From Enterobacter sp. Cy-643 (GTDB lineage: Bacteria > Pseudomonadota > Gammaproteobacteria > Enterobacterales > Enterobacteriaceae), in assembly GCF_011752815.1 (NCBI RefSeq), contig NZ_VWWV01000001.1, positions 930,001 to 994,000 of the forward strand: 64,000 bases of DNA, written 5' to 3'. The notes under the pieces are model-generated. The model was not told where the DNA came from. It did no database searches and saw only the letters and a list, made by a program, of their open reading frames with translations. Shown here in pieces: positions 18,875-28,004 of this stretch; the stretch's first letter is position 1, and each line of letters opens with the position of its first letter. The position numbers and the translations under genes were made by a program.

Positions 18875-19333
18875 TTATTGAGTTGAAACCATTAGTTTGT
18901 AGATTTTTTCGAGGTCATCAATATTCTTAACGCGAATTAATAAGCGCCGCTGTTCTAATTGCATCACCAGCACGCCATCTTCCGATAAATTCATTTCTTT
19001 AATACGGTTATATTCCACCCAAACATTGGCGAAGAAAAAACCATGATTTTTGAAGACGATCTTAGGCTGCCTGAACCAGGAAAGATAAATGGCCATCAGC
19101 GCCAGTGCAGATAATAACCATGTGGTTAGCGGGGTACCGTGAGAGGTCACATTGTTATAGATAAGAATGCCGACAAGAAAGACAAAGATGGCGCTGTCCA
19201 CGCGATTGCGGCGAAGCAGGGGGATTTTGAGCAGGGTTTTGCCCTTTAGTTTGTCCATCACAAACTCATCGTAAACGGCAAAAGCCAGCAGCAACGCGAT
19301 AAACACAACCAGCACGACATCCGTTAACGTCAT
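18875..19333 (-). CDS. yobD: YobD family (UPF0266) membrane protein
   Basis: A 152-aa inner-membrane protein of unknown function. Three hydrophobic segments (about 4-22, 45-62 and 68-86) precede a soluble C-terminal part containing [20 protein letters not shown], split here from [13 protein letters not shown], and ending IYKLMVSTQ. The ATG at 19333 gives the E. coli length; the frame remains open upstream through the manZ terminator without conservation. It lies downstream of manXYZ on the same strand but behind a terminator. Confidence 0.9.
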   Translation of the reverse strand: MTLTDVVLVVFIALLLAFAVYDEFVMDKLKGKTLLKIPLLRRNRVDSAIFVFLVGILIYNNVTSHGTPLTTWLLSALALMAIYLSWFRQPKIVFKNHGFFFANVWVEYNRIKEMNLSEDGVLVMQLEQRRLLIRVKNIDDLEKIYKLMVSTQ

Positions 19334-19351
19334 GAAACCTCCCCTTAGAGA

Positions 19352-19381
19352 TAAAAAAACGGGGGCTGAATGCCCCCGTTT
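19352..19381 (-). terminator. intrinsic terminator of manXYZ
   Basis: Minus-strand stem ACGGGGGC / GCCCCCGT with a 5-nt loop is followed by T7. It lies directly after the manZ stop and before yobD. Confidence 0.93.
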
Positions 19382-19392
19382 GGCAGAACAAA

Positions 19393-20244
19393 TTACAGAC
19401 CCAGCAGGCCGATAGCGTAACCCACAATCCCGATCACGAAGAAGCCCATAATGATCCACAGCGCGTTGACTTTTTTGCGCAGCAGCCACATACAGGCGAA
19501 GGTCAGCAGCAAAGGCACCAGGCCCGGCATCAGCTGGTCGAGGATCGTTTGCACGGTGGTCACTTTCACGGCCCCGGTCTGGTCGGTAATTTTTGATACC
19601 ACCAGCGGAATGTTAACGTGCGTCCACTTGTTAACCAACGCTCCCATGACAAAGAGGCCGAGAATAGACGCCCCTTCCGTCAGTTTCTGCAGGAAGCCGC
19701 CGCCCATATCCTTAACGATATCGACGCCTTTGCGGTAGCCATAGGCCACGCCATAGTAGCGGGTCAGCAGGCGCACCGCGTTGAACAGAATAAAGAACAG
19801 CAGCGGGCCAAGCAGGCTACCGCTCATGGCGATACCGGCGCCCAGGGCAGCAAAGACCGGGCGAACGGTACCCCAAAAGATAGGGTCGCCTACGCCAGCC
19901 AGCGGCCCCATCAGGCCAACTTTGATGCCGTTAATTGCACCGTCATCAATTTCAGCACCGTTAGCACGCTGCTCTTCCATCGCAAGCGTTACGCCAAGCA
20001 CCGGGGCGGCAACGTAAGGGTGGGTGTTAAAGAATTCCAGATGGCGCTTGATAGCCTGGCGGCGTGCGTCGTTGTTTTCCGGATACAGGCGCTTGATAAC
20101 CGGCACCATACAGAAGCAGAAGCCTAACGCCTGCATACGTTCGAAGTTCCATGAGCCCTGGAACAGGTTAGAACGCAGGAATACGCCACGGATATCACTC
20201 TGGGTGATTTTCTTCTCAGTCGTTAATTTAGTGGAATCAACCAT
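19393..20244 (-). CDS. manZ: mannose PTS membrane subunit IID
   Basis: The IID component of the mannose/glucose phosphotransferase permease, forming the membrane channel with ManY; it is also a receptor for some bacteriophage DNA and bacteriocins. The protein is 283 aa with the IID signature [20 protein letters not shown] (20 residues) and C-terminal membrane helices. I take the ATG at 20244 (MVDST) because AGGTGAG lies just upstream as SD. A GTG at 20253 (MSEMVD) is the alternative. It is 12 bp after the manY stop. Confidence 0.96.
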   Translation of the reverse strand: MVDSTKLTTEKKITQSDIRGVFLRSNLFQGSWNFERMQALGFCFCMVPVIKRLYPENNDARRQAIKRHLEFFNTHPYVAAPVLGVTLAMEEQRANGAEIDDGAINGIKVGLMGPLAGVGDPIFWGTVRPVFAALGAGIAMSGSLLGPLLFFILFNAVRLLTRYYGVAYGYRKGVDIVKDMGGGFLQKLTEGASILGLFVMGALVNKWTHVNIPLVVSKITDQTGAVKVTTVQTILDQLMPGLVPLLLTFACMWLLRKKVNALWIIMGFFVIGIVGYAIGLLGL

Positions 20245-20256
20245 TTCGCTCACCTG

Positions 20257-21057
20257 TTAGTCCAGTTCGTTATCAAGATCGTTCGCGCCAGCAGCCTGAG
20301 CCGGAGCGCCAGCGCTACGGTTATATTTCGGGCTCAGCTGAATGTAGAGAATGGCCATAACTGCACCAATCACGCCCAGTGCCACCAGGTTGAAGTTGGT
20401 GAACGCTGCGGTAACGAAACCGAGGTAGAAGAACGGCATCAGGTAGCCCGCGCGCATCATGTTGATGACCATCGCGTAACCCACCACCACGATCATGCCG
20501 CCGGCGATGTTCAGGCCGCTGGTCACCACTTCAGGAATGGCGTTCAGCATGTTCTGAACTTCACTGGTGCCTACGGAAATGGCGACGATAACCGCTGGAA
20601 TAGCGATACGCATTGCCTGCAGGAACAGGGAAGAGACGTGGATCCAGGAAAGCGCCGTCAGGTTGCCGTTATTGGCCGCCTTATCCGCCGCGTGCTGGAA
20701 GCCCACGGTAATAGTACGCACGATAATGGTCAGCACCTGTCCTGCCGCAGCAAGTGGAATAGCCAGCGCGATACCAGCCCCGATACTTTGGTGCCCGGCA
20801 ATGACCAGAATGGTTGAGATAATTGAAGCGAGGGCGGCATCCGGGGCCACGGCGGCACCGATATTCATCCAGCCCAGGGCGATCATTTCCAGCGTACCGC
20901 CGATGATGATGCCGGTTTTCATGTCGCCGAGAACGGCACCGATTAACGTACAGGCGATAAGCGGACGGTGGAACTGAAATTCATCGAGCACCGACTCCAT
21001 ACCGGCGATACAGGCTACGACAAACACCAGCACAATCTGAAGAGTGGTAATCTCCAT
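20257..21057 (-). CDS. manY: mannose PTS membrane subunit IIC
   Basis: The IIC sugar-channel component of the mannose PTS. It is a 266-aa, highly hydrophobic protein, near-identical by recollection to E. coli ManY. It includes the motif GGTLEMIALGWMNIGAA in a re-entrant region and ends NDLDNELD. It is the middle gene of manXYZ, 63 bp after manX. Confidence 0.97.
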   Translation of the reverse strand: MEITTLQIVLVFVVACIAGMESVLDEFQFHRPLIACTLIGAVLGDMKTGIIIGGTLEMIALGWMNIGAAVAPDAALASIISTILVIAGHQSIGAGIALAIPLAAAGQVLTIIVRTITVGFQHAADKAANNGNLTALSWIHVSSLFLQAMRIAIPAVIVAISVGTSEVQNMLNAIPEVVTSGLNIAGGMIVVVGYAMVINMMRAGYLMPFFYLGFVTAAFTNFNLVALGVIGAVMAILYIQLSPKYNRSAGAPAQAAGANDLDNELD

Positions 21058-21120
21058 TGTACTTCTCCTATTGACGATGACTTATGTGTGAAATCTGAGC
21101 AATATTATTAGTGATGACAA

Positions 21121-22086
21121 TCATTTAACTTTAGCGATCAGATCCATCATTTTCAGTTTTTGATCGGAAGACACTTTCCGCGCTTCAAGCTCAATACCGC
21201 GGTCATTCAGTTTTTTGAAGGCCTCAATATCTTTCTCATCCACGGAAATGGCGTTGTTAACCTGGGTTTTGCCCTGGCGGAAAGCCATGCCGCCGATGTT
21301 GACGGAGGTGATTTTTACGCCGCCTTCAACGATGCGCTCCACGTCGGTTGGGTTGGTGAACAAGAGCATGACGCGTTCACCCGCGTATTTGGGGTTGTTG
21401 TAAACGCGGATCATTTTTGCGACATCCACCACGTGGGCGGTGACGCCTGGCGGTGCGACCTGAGTCAGCAGCGTTTTACGCACGGTGTCTGCCGCGACTT
21501 CATCACTGACGACGATAATGCGGGTAACGTTGGTTTCTTTCGTCCAGCGTGTGGCGACCTGACCATGAATTAAACGGTCGTCAATACGTGCCAGACCGAT
21601 GTTCATGTAGTCGTTTGGTCCCATCGGCCTGGCCGGTGCAGGGGCTTTCGGTGCTGCGGCAACGGGGGCCGGAGCGGCTTTTTCAATCGGCTTAGCTTTC
21701 AGCGCTTTCACGCCTTCGCGGCCGGTTTCTACGGCGTGGGCAACCAGATCGTCGAAAGTGGGATTGTCGTCCCGCGACATCAGGGTTTCGACCAGCATCG
21801 GGATATTCACCCCGGCAACCACTTCGTAATTTTCTTTGTCCACAACGATACGGCTTGCCGCATTGAATGGACTGCCACCCCAGGTATCCACGAGGAATAG
21901 CACGCCTTTGCTGGTGTCCAGTTTCTCCAGCTGAGCGTTATATTTCTCGATCAGGGTTTCAGCATTTTCACCCGGGACGAAATCTATCCAGCCAACGTTC
22001 TCTTGTTCGCCTAATAGCATTTCGGCGGTTTTCAGCAATTGTTCCGCTGCCCAGCCATGTGTGCCTATGACAATAGCAATAGTCAC
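21121..22086 (-). CDS. manX: mannose PTS cytoplasmic subunit IIAB
   Basis: A fused IIA-IIB phosphocarrier. The IIA domain (1-130) carries the phosphorylatable His10 (IGTHGWAAE). An Ala/Pro-rich linker (about 135-155) leads to the IIB domain with His174 (RLIHGQVATRW). The protein is 321 aa against 323 in E. coli, with the difference in the linker. Phosphate passes from HPr to His10, then His174, then the incoming mannose or glucose. It is first in the operon, with an Mlc-type palindrome about 120 bp upstream. Confidence 0.97.
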   Translation of the reverse strand: MTIAIVIGTHGWAAEQLLKTAEMLLGEQENVGWIDFVPGENAETLIEKYNAQLEKLDTSKGVLFLVDTWGGSPFNAASRIVVDKENYEVVAGVNIPMLVETLMSRDDNPTFDDLVAHAVETGREGVKALKAKPIEKAAPAPVAAAPKAPAPARPMGPNDYMNIGLARIDDRLIHGQVATRWTKETNVTRIIVVSDEVAADTVRKTLLTQVAPPGVTAHVVDVAKMIRVYNNPKYAGERVMLLFTNPTDVERIVEGGVKITSVNIGGMAFRQGKTQVNNAISVDEKDIEAFKKLNDRGIELEARKVSSDQKLKMMDLIAKVK

Positions 22087-22205
22087 TTGCTACCTCCTGT
22101 TTTTGTCATTACAACACCCCTCGAAGGGTGCGGTGGTGTATCGGGATCGTTTCAGCGAATCGATTCAGATAACACGTTCAAGAAAGAACAAACCATTTGC
22201 CGGAA

Positions 22206-22229
22206 TTATTTTAGACAGTGAAAAAATAA
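22206..22229. promoter_or_regulatory. Mlc/NagC-type operator upstream of manX
   Basis: TTATTTT-N10-AAAATAA is a palindrome with the Mlc-type architecture. Mlc represses manXYZ in E. coli and is relieved by glucose. The position relative to the manX start supports repression. A second palindromic pair, TTGCAA-N5-TTGCAA (22306-22322), lies further upstream and is unassigned. Confidence 0.6.
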
Positions 22230-22336
22230 TTTATGTGATGAAGATCCGTAATTTAACTTTGCCGCGATTTCAGGCCATTACGTTGTAAAATATGGCCAGC
22301 GTAAGTTGCAAAAAAATTGCAAATTCAGGTAAATCT

Positions 22337-22364
22337 TTGCCAAGCCCTGGTTTACTTTGATAAT
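22337..22364 (+). promoter_or_regulatory. predicted promoter of yoaL-yoaE
   Basis: TTGCCA (22337-22342) and GATAAT (22359-22364) are spaced by 16 bp. Transcription would begin near 22371, giving a leader of about 190 nt before yoaE. This is a pattern-based prediction. Confidence 0.5.
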
Positions 22365-22379
22365 GTTAGCGTCCGATTC

Positions 22380-22530
22380 ACTTTCAGGAGTAGCGGGCAG
22401 TAGCCCACCCTATGGACCGTCACCGACGTCTTTTCACTGCCGGGATGCCTAAATCCCACCCTCTCAGCGGCGTTTTATGCCCGCAAATACGATTAACCAG
22501 CCGCTCTGCGTCCGTAACCTACGGAATGCC
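22380..22530 (+). promoter_or_regulatory. hairpin-rich leader of yoaE
   Basis: The leader contains GGGC-AGTA-GCCC followed by ACCC (from 22395), GGGAT-GCCTAA-ATCCC again followed by ACCC (from 22442), and TCCGTA-ACC-TACGGA (22511-22525). The two GGG hairpins share the same trailing ACCC. The yoaL ORF runs through the last two. It does not match the yybP-ykoY core used by other TerC-family genes. Confidence 0.45.
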
Positions 22531-22573
22531 GACTTGCTGCGCCCTTAACGGGAGTCTGACATGGAACTGTTAA
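22412..22573 (+). CDS. yoaL: small ORF YoaL, overlapping the yoaE start
   Basis: A 53-codon ORF found by hand: [15 protein letters not shown] at the start and [10 protein letters not shown] at the end. It begins at ATG 22412 and ends at TAA 22571-22573, 13 nt inside yoaE in another frame. Its position matches the small protein YoaL described upstream of yoaE in E. coli. The protein is basic with three cysteines near the C-terminus and no membrane helix. The best SD (CAGGAG, near 22385) is too far unless the intervening GGGC/GCCC hairpin folds out. It probably couples translation to yoaE. The gene name rests on memory of position and length. Confidence 0.65.
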   Translation: MDRHRRLFTAGMPKSHPLSGVLCPQIRLTSRSASVTYGMPTCCALNGSLTWNC

Positions 22574-24123
22574 TGGACCCGCAAATCTGGGCCGGTTTAC
22601 TCACGCTTGTTGTGCTGGAAATCGTACTGGGTATTGATAACCTGGTGTTTATCGCCATCCTGGCGGATAAACTGCCGCCTAAGCAGCGCGACAAGGCTCG
22701 ATTGATTGGTCTGTCGTTGGCACTGATTATGCGCCTTGCGCTGCTGTCGCTGATTTCGTGGCTGGTCACGCTAACCGCGCCGCTGTTCAGTATCGCGGAT
22801 TTCACCTTCTCAGGCCGCGATCTGATTATGCTGGTGGGGGGTATTTTCCTGCTGTTTAAAGCGACCACAGAACTGCACGAGCGCCTGGAAAACCGTCAGC
22901 ATGATGATGGCCACGGCAAGGGCTACGCCAGCTTCTGGGTGGTGGTACTGCAGATTGTCGTGCTGGATGCCGTCTTCTCGCTGGATGCGGTGATTACCGC
23001 CGTGGGGATGGTAAACCATCTGCCGGTGATGATGGCTGCGGTCATCATTGCGATGGGCGTCATGCTGCTTGCTTCCAAACCGCTAACCAACTTTGTTAAC
23101 CAACATCCGACGGTGGTTGTGCTCTGCCTGAGCTTCCTGCTGATGATTGGTTTGAGCCTGGTGGCGGAAGGCTTCGGCTTCCACATTCCAAAAGGCTACC
23201 TGTACGCGGCCATTGGTTTCTCAATCATCATCGAACTGTTTAACCAGATTGCGCGTCGTAACTTTATTCGCCATCAGTCGCGCCAGCCTCTGCGAGCGCG
23301 TACTGCCGATGCGATTCTGCGCATGATGAGCGGTAAGCGTCAGGAGCGTGTACAAAGCAGCGAAGACAGCAAAGCCATGACGCCAATCGAGGCGGAATCC
23401 TTTGCGGAAGAAGAGCGCTATATGATTAACGGCGTGCTGACGCTGGCATCGCGCTCATTGCGCAGCATTATGACGCCGCGCGGTGAGATTTCGTGGGTTG
23501 ATGCGATGAAGAGCGTGCCGGAGATCCGCGAACAGCTGCTGGCCTCTCCCCACAGCTTGTTCCCGGTATGCCGGGGCGAACTGGATGAAATTATTGGCGT
23601 CGTACGTGCGAAAGAGCTGCTGGTTGCCCTGGACGAAGGCGTTGACGTAGCGGCGATTGCCGCGCAGTCACCGGCGATTGTTGTGCCGGAAACGCTGGAC
23701 CCAATCAACCTGCTTGGCGTGCTGCGTCGCGCTCGCGGCAGCTTCGTTATCGTTAACAACGAATTTGGCGTGGTGCAGGGCCTGGTCACGCCGCTGGACG
23801 TGCTGGAAGCCATTGCCGGCGAATTCCCCGATGCGGATGAAACGCCTGAAATCGTTCGCGATGGCGACGGCTGGCTGGTGAAAGGCTCAACGGATCTGCA
23901 CGCGCTTCAGCAGCGTCTGGACATTCATCGCCTGATGCACAGCGAAGAAGACATTGCATCTATCGCTGGCCTCGTGATTGCGGTGAATGGACATATTCCT
24001 AAAGTCGGGGACGTGATCGAAGTCGCGCCGCTGCGGATTCAGATAGTCGAAGCCAACGATTATCGCGTCGATTTAGTTCGCGTGGAGAAAGAACGCTCTC
24101 CCCACGAGGACGAAGAAGAGTAA
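22561..24123 (+). CDS. yoaE: TerC-family membrane protein with CBS and CorC domains, YoaE
   Basis: A 520-aa protein in three parts: a TerC membrane domain of about seven helices (1-235), with conserved acidic motifs ([16 protein letters not shown] and [14 protein letters not shown]). A tandem CBS pair follows (about 290-415, [11 protein letters not shown] onward), then a CorC/HlyC C-terminal domain (about 430-510). TerC homologues are linked to metal ion export and to metalation of exported proteins; the role of YoaE is not settled. It ends 1 bp from the convergent pdeD stop. Confidence 0.94.
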   Translation: MELLMDPQIWAGLLTLVVLEIVLGIDNLVFIAILADKLPPKQRDKARLIGLSLALIMRLALLSLISWLVTLTAPLFSIADFTFSGRDLIMLVGGIFLLFKATTELHERLENRQHDDGHGKGYASFWVVVLQIVVLDAVFSLDAVITAVGMVNHLPVMMAAVIIAMGVMLLASKPLTNFVNQHPTVVVLCLSFLLMIGLSLVAEGFGFHIPKGYLYAAIGFSIIIELFNQIARRNFIRHQSRQPLRARTADAILRMMSGKRQERVQSSEDSKAMTPIEAESFAEEERYMINGVLTLASRSLRSIMTPRGEISWVDAMKSVPEIREQLLASPHSLFPVCRGELDEIIGVVRAKELLVALDEGVDVAAIAAQSPAIVVPETLDPINLLGVLRRARGSFVIVNNEFGVVQGLVTPLDVLEAIAGEFPDADETPEIVRDGDGWLVKGSTDLHALQQRLDIHRLMHSEEDIASIAGLVIAVNGHIPKVGDVIEVAPLRIQIVEANDYRVDLVRVEKERSPHEDEEE

Positions 24124-24124
24124 G

Positions 24125-25723
24125 TCAGCGCATAGGGAAGGCCGGGATAGCCCGGTCTTCATGGCGAGGGGGCGGCGGCGTGTTGCCCTCGAGCCAGCGA
24201 GAGAAATCTCTCAGCGGCATGGGTTTGGCGTACAAAAAGCCCTGCAGCACATCGACACCGTTACGTCGTAAATATTCTGCCTGTTCCTGTGTTTCCACCC
24301 CTTCAGCCACCAAATCGATCCCCAGCCTTTGCCCGAGGGCGATAATAATGTCCGTCACCGTCGAATTCACCGCATCAGTGCCGATGGCGGCGGTAAAGGA
24401 TTTATCGATTTTCAACACGTTGGGATTCAGCGTTTCAAGATAAGCCAGCGAGCTGTGGCCTGTGCCGAAGTCATCAATAGCGAGGTCGATACCGAGCCTG
24501 TGCAGCTCCTGAACGACGCCGTGATCCATTGGGGGCAGGGCATTCCGTTCGGTGAGTTCCAGCGTCAACTTTTGCTTAGGCGTGGCCGGGAACCAATAAC
24601 GTTTCAGGTCGCGAATAATCGCGCCGTCGTGGAAGTGGCTGGGAGCAACGTTAAGGCCGATATGAAACCCGGGCGTTTTGGGGAAGATCTCCAGGTGACG
24701 CACGGTTTCATCCAGCACAAAGCGCGTGAGTGGCGCAATTTGCTGTTGCTGTTCCGCCAGGGGGATAAACACTTCAGGCGAAATCCAGCCCTGTCTTGGG
24801 TTATTCCAGCGCAGCAGCAACTCGACGCCAACGCACTGTAAGTTTCGGGCGCTGACCAGCGGCTGGCAGAAGACTTCAAATTCCCGGGCGGCGAGGCCGA
24901 GGTTTATCTCCCAGGAAAAGCTCATACGGCTGGCGGTGGCAAGCCAGGCAATATAGCCCACCAGCAGGCTAAGCAATAAAGCCAGCGGAAGCTGAGCCGG
25001 TAAATTTTGCAGCGTTAACTGGTCGGCAGAAGGGCCAATGGCGGTGATGGAATAGGGATAGCGCTTTGATGCCGTTTGCTGAGAAACCTGTTCCTCATTC
25101 GGCGTGACTTTTGCCAGCAGGCCGGCACCGTATTCAAGATGATCGTCGCCGACGTTCAGTACCGCTCGCGTTACCCAGGGATGCTCCGGCTTAAGCAGCA
25201 GGCCGGTCAGCATCTGGATATTAATAATCTGCATGACGCCATCGTGTGGCTGCCCCTGCTGCGGCCGCCAGAAAATCAGTACCGGCGTGCCTTTTAACAG
25301 CGAGCTGTCGCGGGATAAAAACAGCAGCGGCTCATCCGAAGGCAAGCGAGTATGGAGCTGATGAATACCCACATTGCGGCTGCCGTAAATACTGGAACAG
25401 TACAGCACGCCATCTTTGATTAAACCAATGGCGCGTACCGTTTGCATTTTGGCGGCGTGTTCGCGAATTTTTAATTGGGCGTCGTCGCAGGAGGTTCCGA
25501 TAAGCTGCATAATATCGTCGCTGACGGTATTCAGCGGAGCGAGGAGAGTATCGAGCGTGGTAATGATTCGCTGATTAAACTGGACGACGCGCTGTTCGTT
25601 AAGATTTCGCTCCACCGCATATCTGACGCTAAGCGTAACGATTAAAACTAAAATGGCGAGTACAGCGCAGACAATAACTCGCCTGCGGCGATAGTCAGAA
25701 ATAATCCGCTGTGCCGTTTGCAT
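24125..25723 (-). CDS. pdeD: cyclic-di-GMP phosphodiesterase PdeD (YoaD)
   Basis: A membrane c-di-GMP phosphodiesterase: 532 aa with two membrane helices (about 17-35 and 238-258) flanking a periplasmic CSS-type sensor (GTSCDDAQ and YCSSIYG). A cytoplasmic EAL domain follows (about 270-520). The signature is ELL in GVELLLRW, retaining the catalytic Glu. DDFGTGHSSL, KIDKSF and VAEGVET are all present, so activity is expected. In CSS-type enzymes the periplasmic disulfide state, set by DsbA/DsbB, modulates activity. It is convergent with yoaE. Confidence 0.94.
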   Translation of the reverse strand: MQTAQRIISDYRRRRVIVCAVLAILVLIVTLSVRYAVERNLNEQRVVQFNQRIITTLDTLLAPLNTVSDDIMQLIGTSCDDAQLKIREHAAKMQTVRAIGLIKDGVLYCSSIYGSRNVGIHQLHTRLPSDEPLLFLSRDSSLLKGTPVLIFWRPQQGQPHDGVMQIINIQMLTGLLLKPEHPWVTRAVLNVGDDHLEYGAGLLAKVTPNEEQVSQQTASKRYPYSITAIGPSADQLTLQNLPAQLPLALLLSLLVGYIAWLATASRMSFSWEINLGLAAREFEVFCQPLVSARNLQCVGVELLLRWNNPRQGWISPEVFIPLAEQQQQIAPLTRFVLDETVRHLEIFPKTPGFHIGLNVAPSHFHDGAIIRDLKRYWFPATPKQKLTLELTERNALPPMDHGVVQELHRLGIDLAIDDFGTGHSSLAYLETLNPNVLKIDKSFTAAIGTDAVNSTVTDIIIALGQRLGIDLVAEGVETQEQAEYLRRNGVDVLQGFLYAKPMPLRDFSRWLEGNTPPPPRHEDRAIPAFPMR

Positions 25724-25821
25724 CCCTGTTTCCCTGTTTCTCGCCGCAAGAAATGAGGCGTAACGTTATCATCAAAGTGTAGCGGGATATCAGAGTACGA
25801 AAAAAATAAAAAAAGATAAGA

Positions 25822-25850
25822 TAAAAAAACACCGCATAAGCGGTGTTCTA
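25822..25850 (-). terminator. intrinsic terminator downstream of the nitrilase gene
   Basis: Minus-strand stem AACACCGC / GCGGTGTT with a 4-nt loop is followed by T7. It lies about 85 nt past the nitrilase stop. Confidence 0.85.
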
Positions 25851-25933
25851 TATTATTCATGTCGCTGACGTTGGCTCTTACGAGGCGGAGTATTGGCCTC
25901 CTTTTCTCCTCTTATCTGGCAACTGATTCAGCC

Positions 25934-26938
25934 TTATTTTCGGTCTTGCCTGGATTTATCACCGGCAAAACCAGGCACATCTTCAGAAAATCGAGCTGTT
26001 CTCGCATCCCGCTCGTAGCCCTGATATTCGCCCAGGATACCGTACAGCTCAGGCCGACGGCCGTGAATCCACCTGCGGCCGGTGGACATCGCCAGCAATT
26101 CCAGATCCAGGTCGGCGTACACTATCGTATCTTCGAAGGAACCTGTTTCGCTGACAATTCTGCCGTAGGGGTCAATAATCATGGCATTTCCTGTCCGAAC
26201 CTCTCCGTTATCCAGGCCAACCCCATTACTGAACAGAATAAAAAAGCCATTATCATGTGCCCGGGAAGGCAGCCAGCGCATCAGCCAGCCCCGGCCACTG
26301 TCACCGCGTAACGCCGCCTCCAGCGCTTGAGGATCGCTATATCTGTTTTCCCACAGGCTGGGTGGAATAGGTTTCATACCGAAAGGACTTCGCGAATGGG
26401 TTCCCCCGGTCTGGTGCGGAGCAATAAGAACGTCGGCGCCCAGCAATGCCGTAATACGCGCATTTTCCACGAGATTATTATCCCAGCAGATAAGCACCCC
26501 CACACGCACTCCCCACGGCGTGTCAAAAACAGTAAAACTATTGCCGGAGGCAATACCTGAGTGTTCAAAAGCGTGAATTTTCCGGTGTACATGCCGCGTT
26601 CCATCCGGCATGCAGACGGCATAGGCATTATACAATTGCTCGTCGCTGCTCTTCTCAATGAACCCGGCCCCAATAGCCATCTGGTATTTTTCTGCAAGGG
26701 CGGCGATCCGGGCTAATGAATCGCTGTTGTCCGCCGGCTCAGACAAAGCATTCAGCGCCTGATGGCTGAGATCCGGCACATGCCAGTATCCGGTGATGCA
26801 CATTTCAGGGAAGGCCAGAATCTTTACCTCCTCCCGGGCGGCCTGAATAATGAATTTCTCCATCACCGATAAATTGTAATGTTTGTCTCCCGCCCGGTGG
26901 CAGAACTGAACCGTGGCAGTACGAATACGGGTATCCAT
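25934..26938 (-). CDS. carbon-nitrogen hydrolase (nitrilase superfamily)
   Basis: A cytosolic hydrolase of the nitrilase/amidase superfamily, 334 aa. The Glu-Lys-Cys triad is clear: Glu45 (FPEMCITGY), Lys120 (HRKIHAFE) and Cys151 (GVLICWDNN). RGDSGRGWLMRWLPSRAHDN and GNAMIIDPYGRIV fit the N-carbamoyl/aliphatic amidase-like branches. It is divergent from a LysR-type regulator 95 bp away, a typical inducible catabolic pair. Neither gene lies at this spot in E. coli K-12, so this is an accessory islet. The substrate (amide, nitrile or N-carbamoyl compound) cannot be told from the sequence. Confidence 0.88.
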   Translation of the reverse strand: MDTRIRTATVQFCHRAGDKHYNLSVMEKFIIQAAREEVKILAFPEMCITGYWHVPDLSHQALNALSEPADNSDSLARIAALAEKYQMAIGAGFIEKSSDEQLYNAYAVCMPDGTRHVHRKIHAFEHSGIASGNSFTVFDTPWGVRVGVLICWDNNLVENARITALLGADVLIAPHQTGGTHSRSPFGMKPIPPSLWENRYSDPQALEAALRGDSGRGWLMRWLPSRAHDNGFFILFSNGVGLDNGEVRTGNAMIIDPYGRIVSETGSFEDTIVYADLDLELLAMSTGRRWIHGRRPELYGILGEYQGYERDARTARFSEDVPGFAGDKSRQDRK

Positions 26939-27033
26939 TTTTCACTCCTTATTTAACGAATCGGAGGTTATTCCATCAGAGAGCAGGTTCGCGTGTATAA
27001 TCACGATTTCGGCCCATACGATAACCAGACGGA

Positions 27034-27894
27034 ATGGATATAAAACTGCTGCGCGCTTTCGTTACCCTCTCACAGTCAGGCTCCTATCATTCAGCCGCTG
27101 AAAGACTGTGCGTCACGCAACCTGCACTGACCAAGCAGATCCAGACGCTGGAGTCCCTTACCGGCGTGACGCTGTTTCAGCGAGGTCGTCACGGGGCAAG
27201 GCTGACCGTGGCGGGAGAACTGTTACTCCCAGGGGCCGCAGAGGTTCTTGCCCGTCACGATCTTTTCTGTTCCAAAGTGGCCGATATTCAAAAAGGGCGG
27301 GCAGGAAAACTGACCATGGGCTTTGGGATCTCCTCCTTCCAGTTGGCCCCTCGACAGGTGGCTATTTTTCGCAGCCAGTTTCCAGATGTGCAGGTATCCC
27401 TGAATGATATGTCTTCCGCAGAACAGTTTCGGCAGTTAACGGAGGGCAGCCTTCAGGTCGGATTTGTAAGATTACCGGCACCTGTGCAGCTGGAAAGTCG
27501 AATTCTGGCGGAGGAACGGCTGGTTCTTGCCGTGGCTCAGGCTGTGGATACGGAAACAGCTGCTGCAACAGAGTTGCTGCAAATGAGTCAACTGCTTCAG
27601 CTTTCCCGCAATCGTGGAGAAGGGCTGTCGGCACAGACATCGCATTTTCTCTCAGGAAATAATCTCGCTCCCCGCACCGTTTCAGCGGCAGATGATATTC
27701 AGACTTTGCTGGCGCTGGTTGCTGCCGGAGAAGGGGTGGCATTACTGCCGTCGGGAGTCAGTCATATTCTGCCAGCCGGAATCAGGCTTGTGGCGCTTGA
27801 AGGCGCGCATACCACCTGGCAGACAGGCATTGCCTGGAATGCACAGTTAAACGATCCTGTGCGAGATCGCTTCCTGCAGATGGTGACCGGCTGA
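27034..27894 (+). CDS. LysR-family transcriptional regulator
   Basis: A 286-aa LysR-type regulator. An N-terminal winged HTH (1-60; SYHSAAERLCVTQPALTKQI with the LysR signature) and an effector-binding domain (about 90-285) are complete. It is divergent from the nitrilase gene, so it most likely controls that gene in response to its substrate. TATAAT at 26996-27001 would be its own -10. No specific subfamily is recognised. Confidence 0.9.
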   Translation: MDIKLLRAFVTLSQSGSYHSAAERLCVTQPALTKQIQTLESLTGVTLFQRGRHGARLTVAGELLLPGAAEVLARHDLFCSKVADIQKGRAGKLTMGFGISSFQLAPRQVAIFRSQFPDVQVSLNDMSSAEQFRQLTEGSLQVGFVRLPAPVQLESRILAEERLVLAVAQAVDTETAAATELLQMSQLLQLSRNRGEGLSAQTSHFLSGNNLAPRTVSAADDIQTLLALVAAGEGVALLPSGVSHILPAGIRLVALEGAHTTWQTGIAWNAQLNDPVRDRFLQMVTG

Positions 27895-27953
27895 TTGAAT
27901 TTTAGATATTGAATGTCGGGGAAAGAACAAGCGGATGCCCTGCAAAACGATCT

Positions 27954-27990
27954 GAGCGGGAAATACCTTACGGCACTTCCCGCTCATTTT
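27954..27990 (+). terminator. hairpin after the LysR gene
   Basis: A perfect 9-bp stem, GAGCGGGAA / TTCCCGCTC, with a 14-nt loop is followed by ATTTTAT. It lies between the LysR gene and the convergent sdaA. The T-tract is short. Confidence 0.5.
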
Positions 27991-28004
27991 ATAACGAACG
28001 TGGC

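Noticed and set aside
22380-22560. A yybP-ykoY riboswitch in the yoaE leader, as for other TerC-family genes
   Set aside because: The core GTCAACATACTCG and GGCGAGACC segments seen at mntP are missing; only GGAGTAGC is shared.
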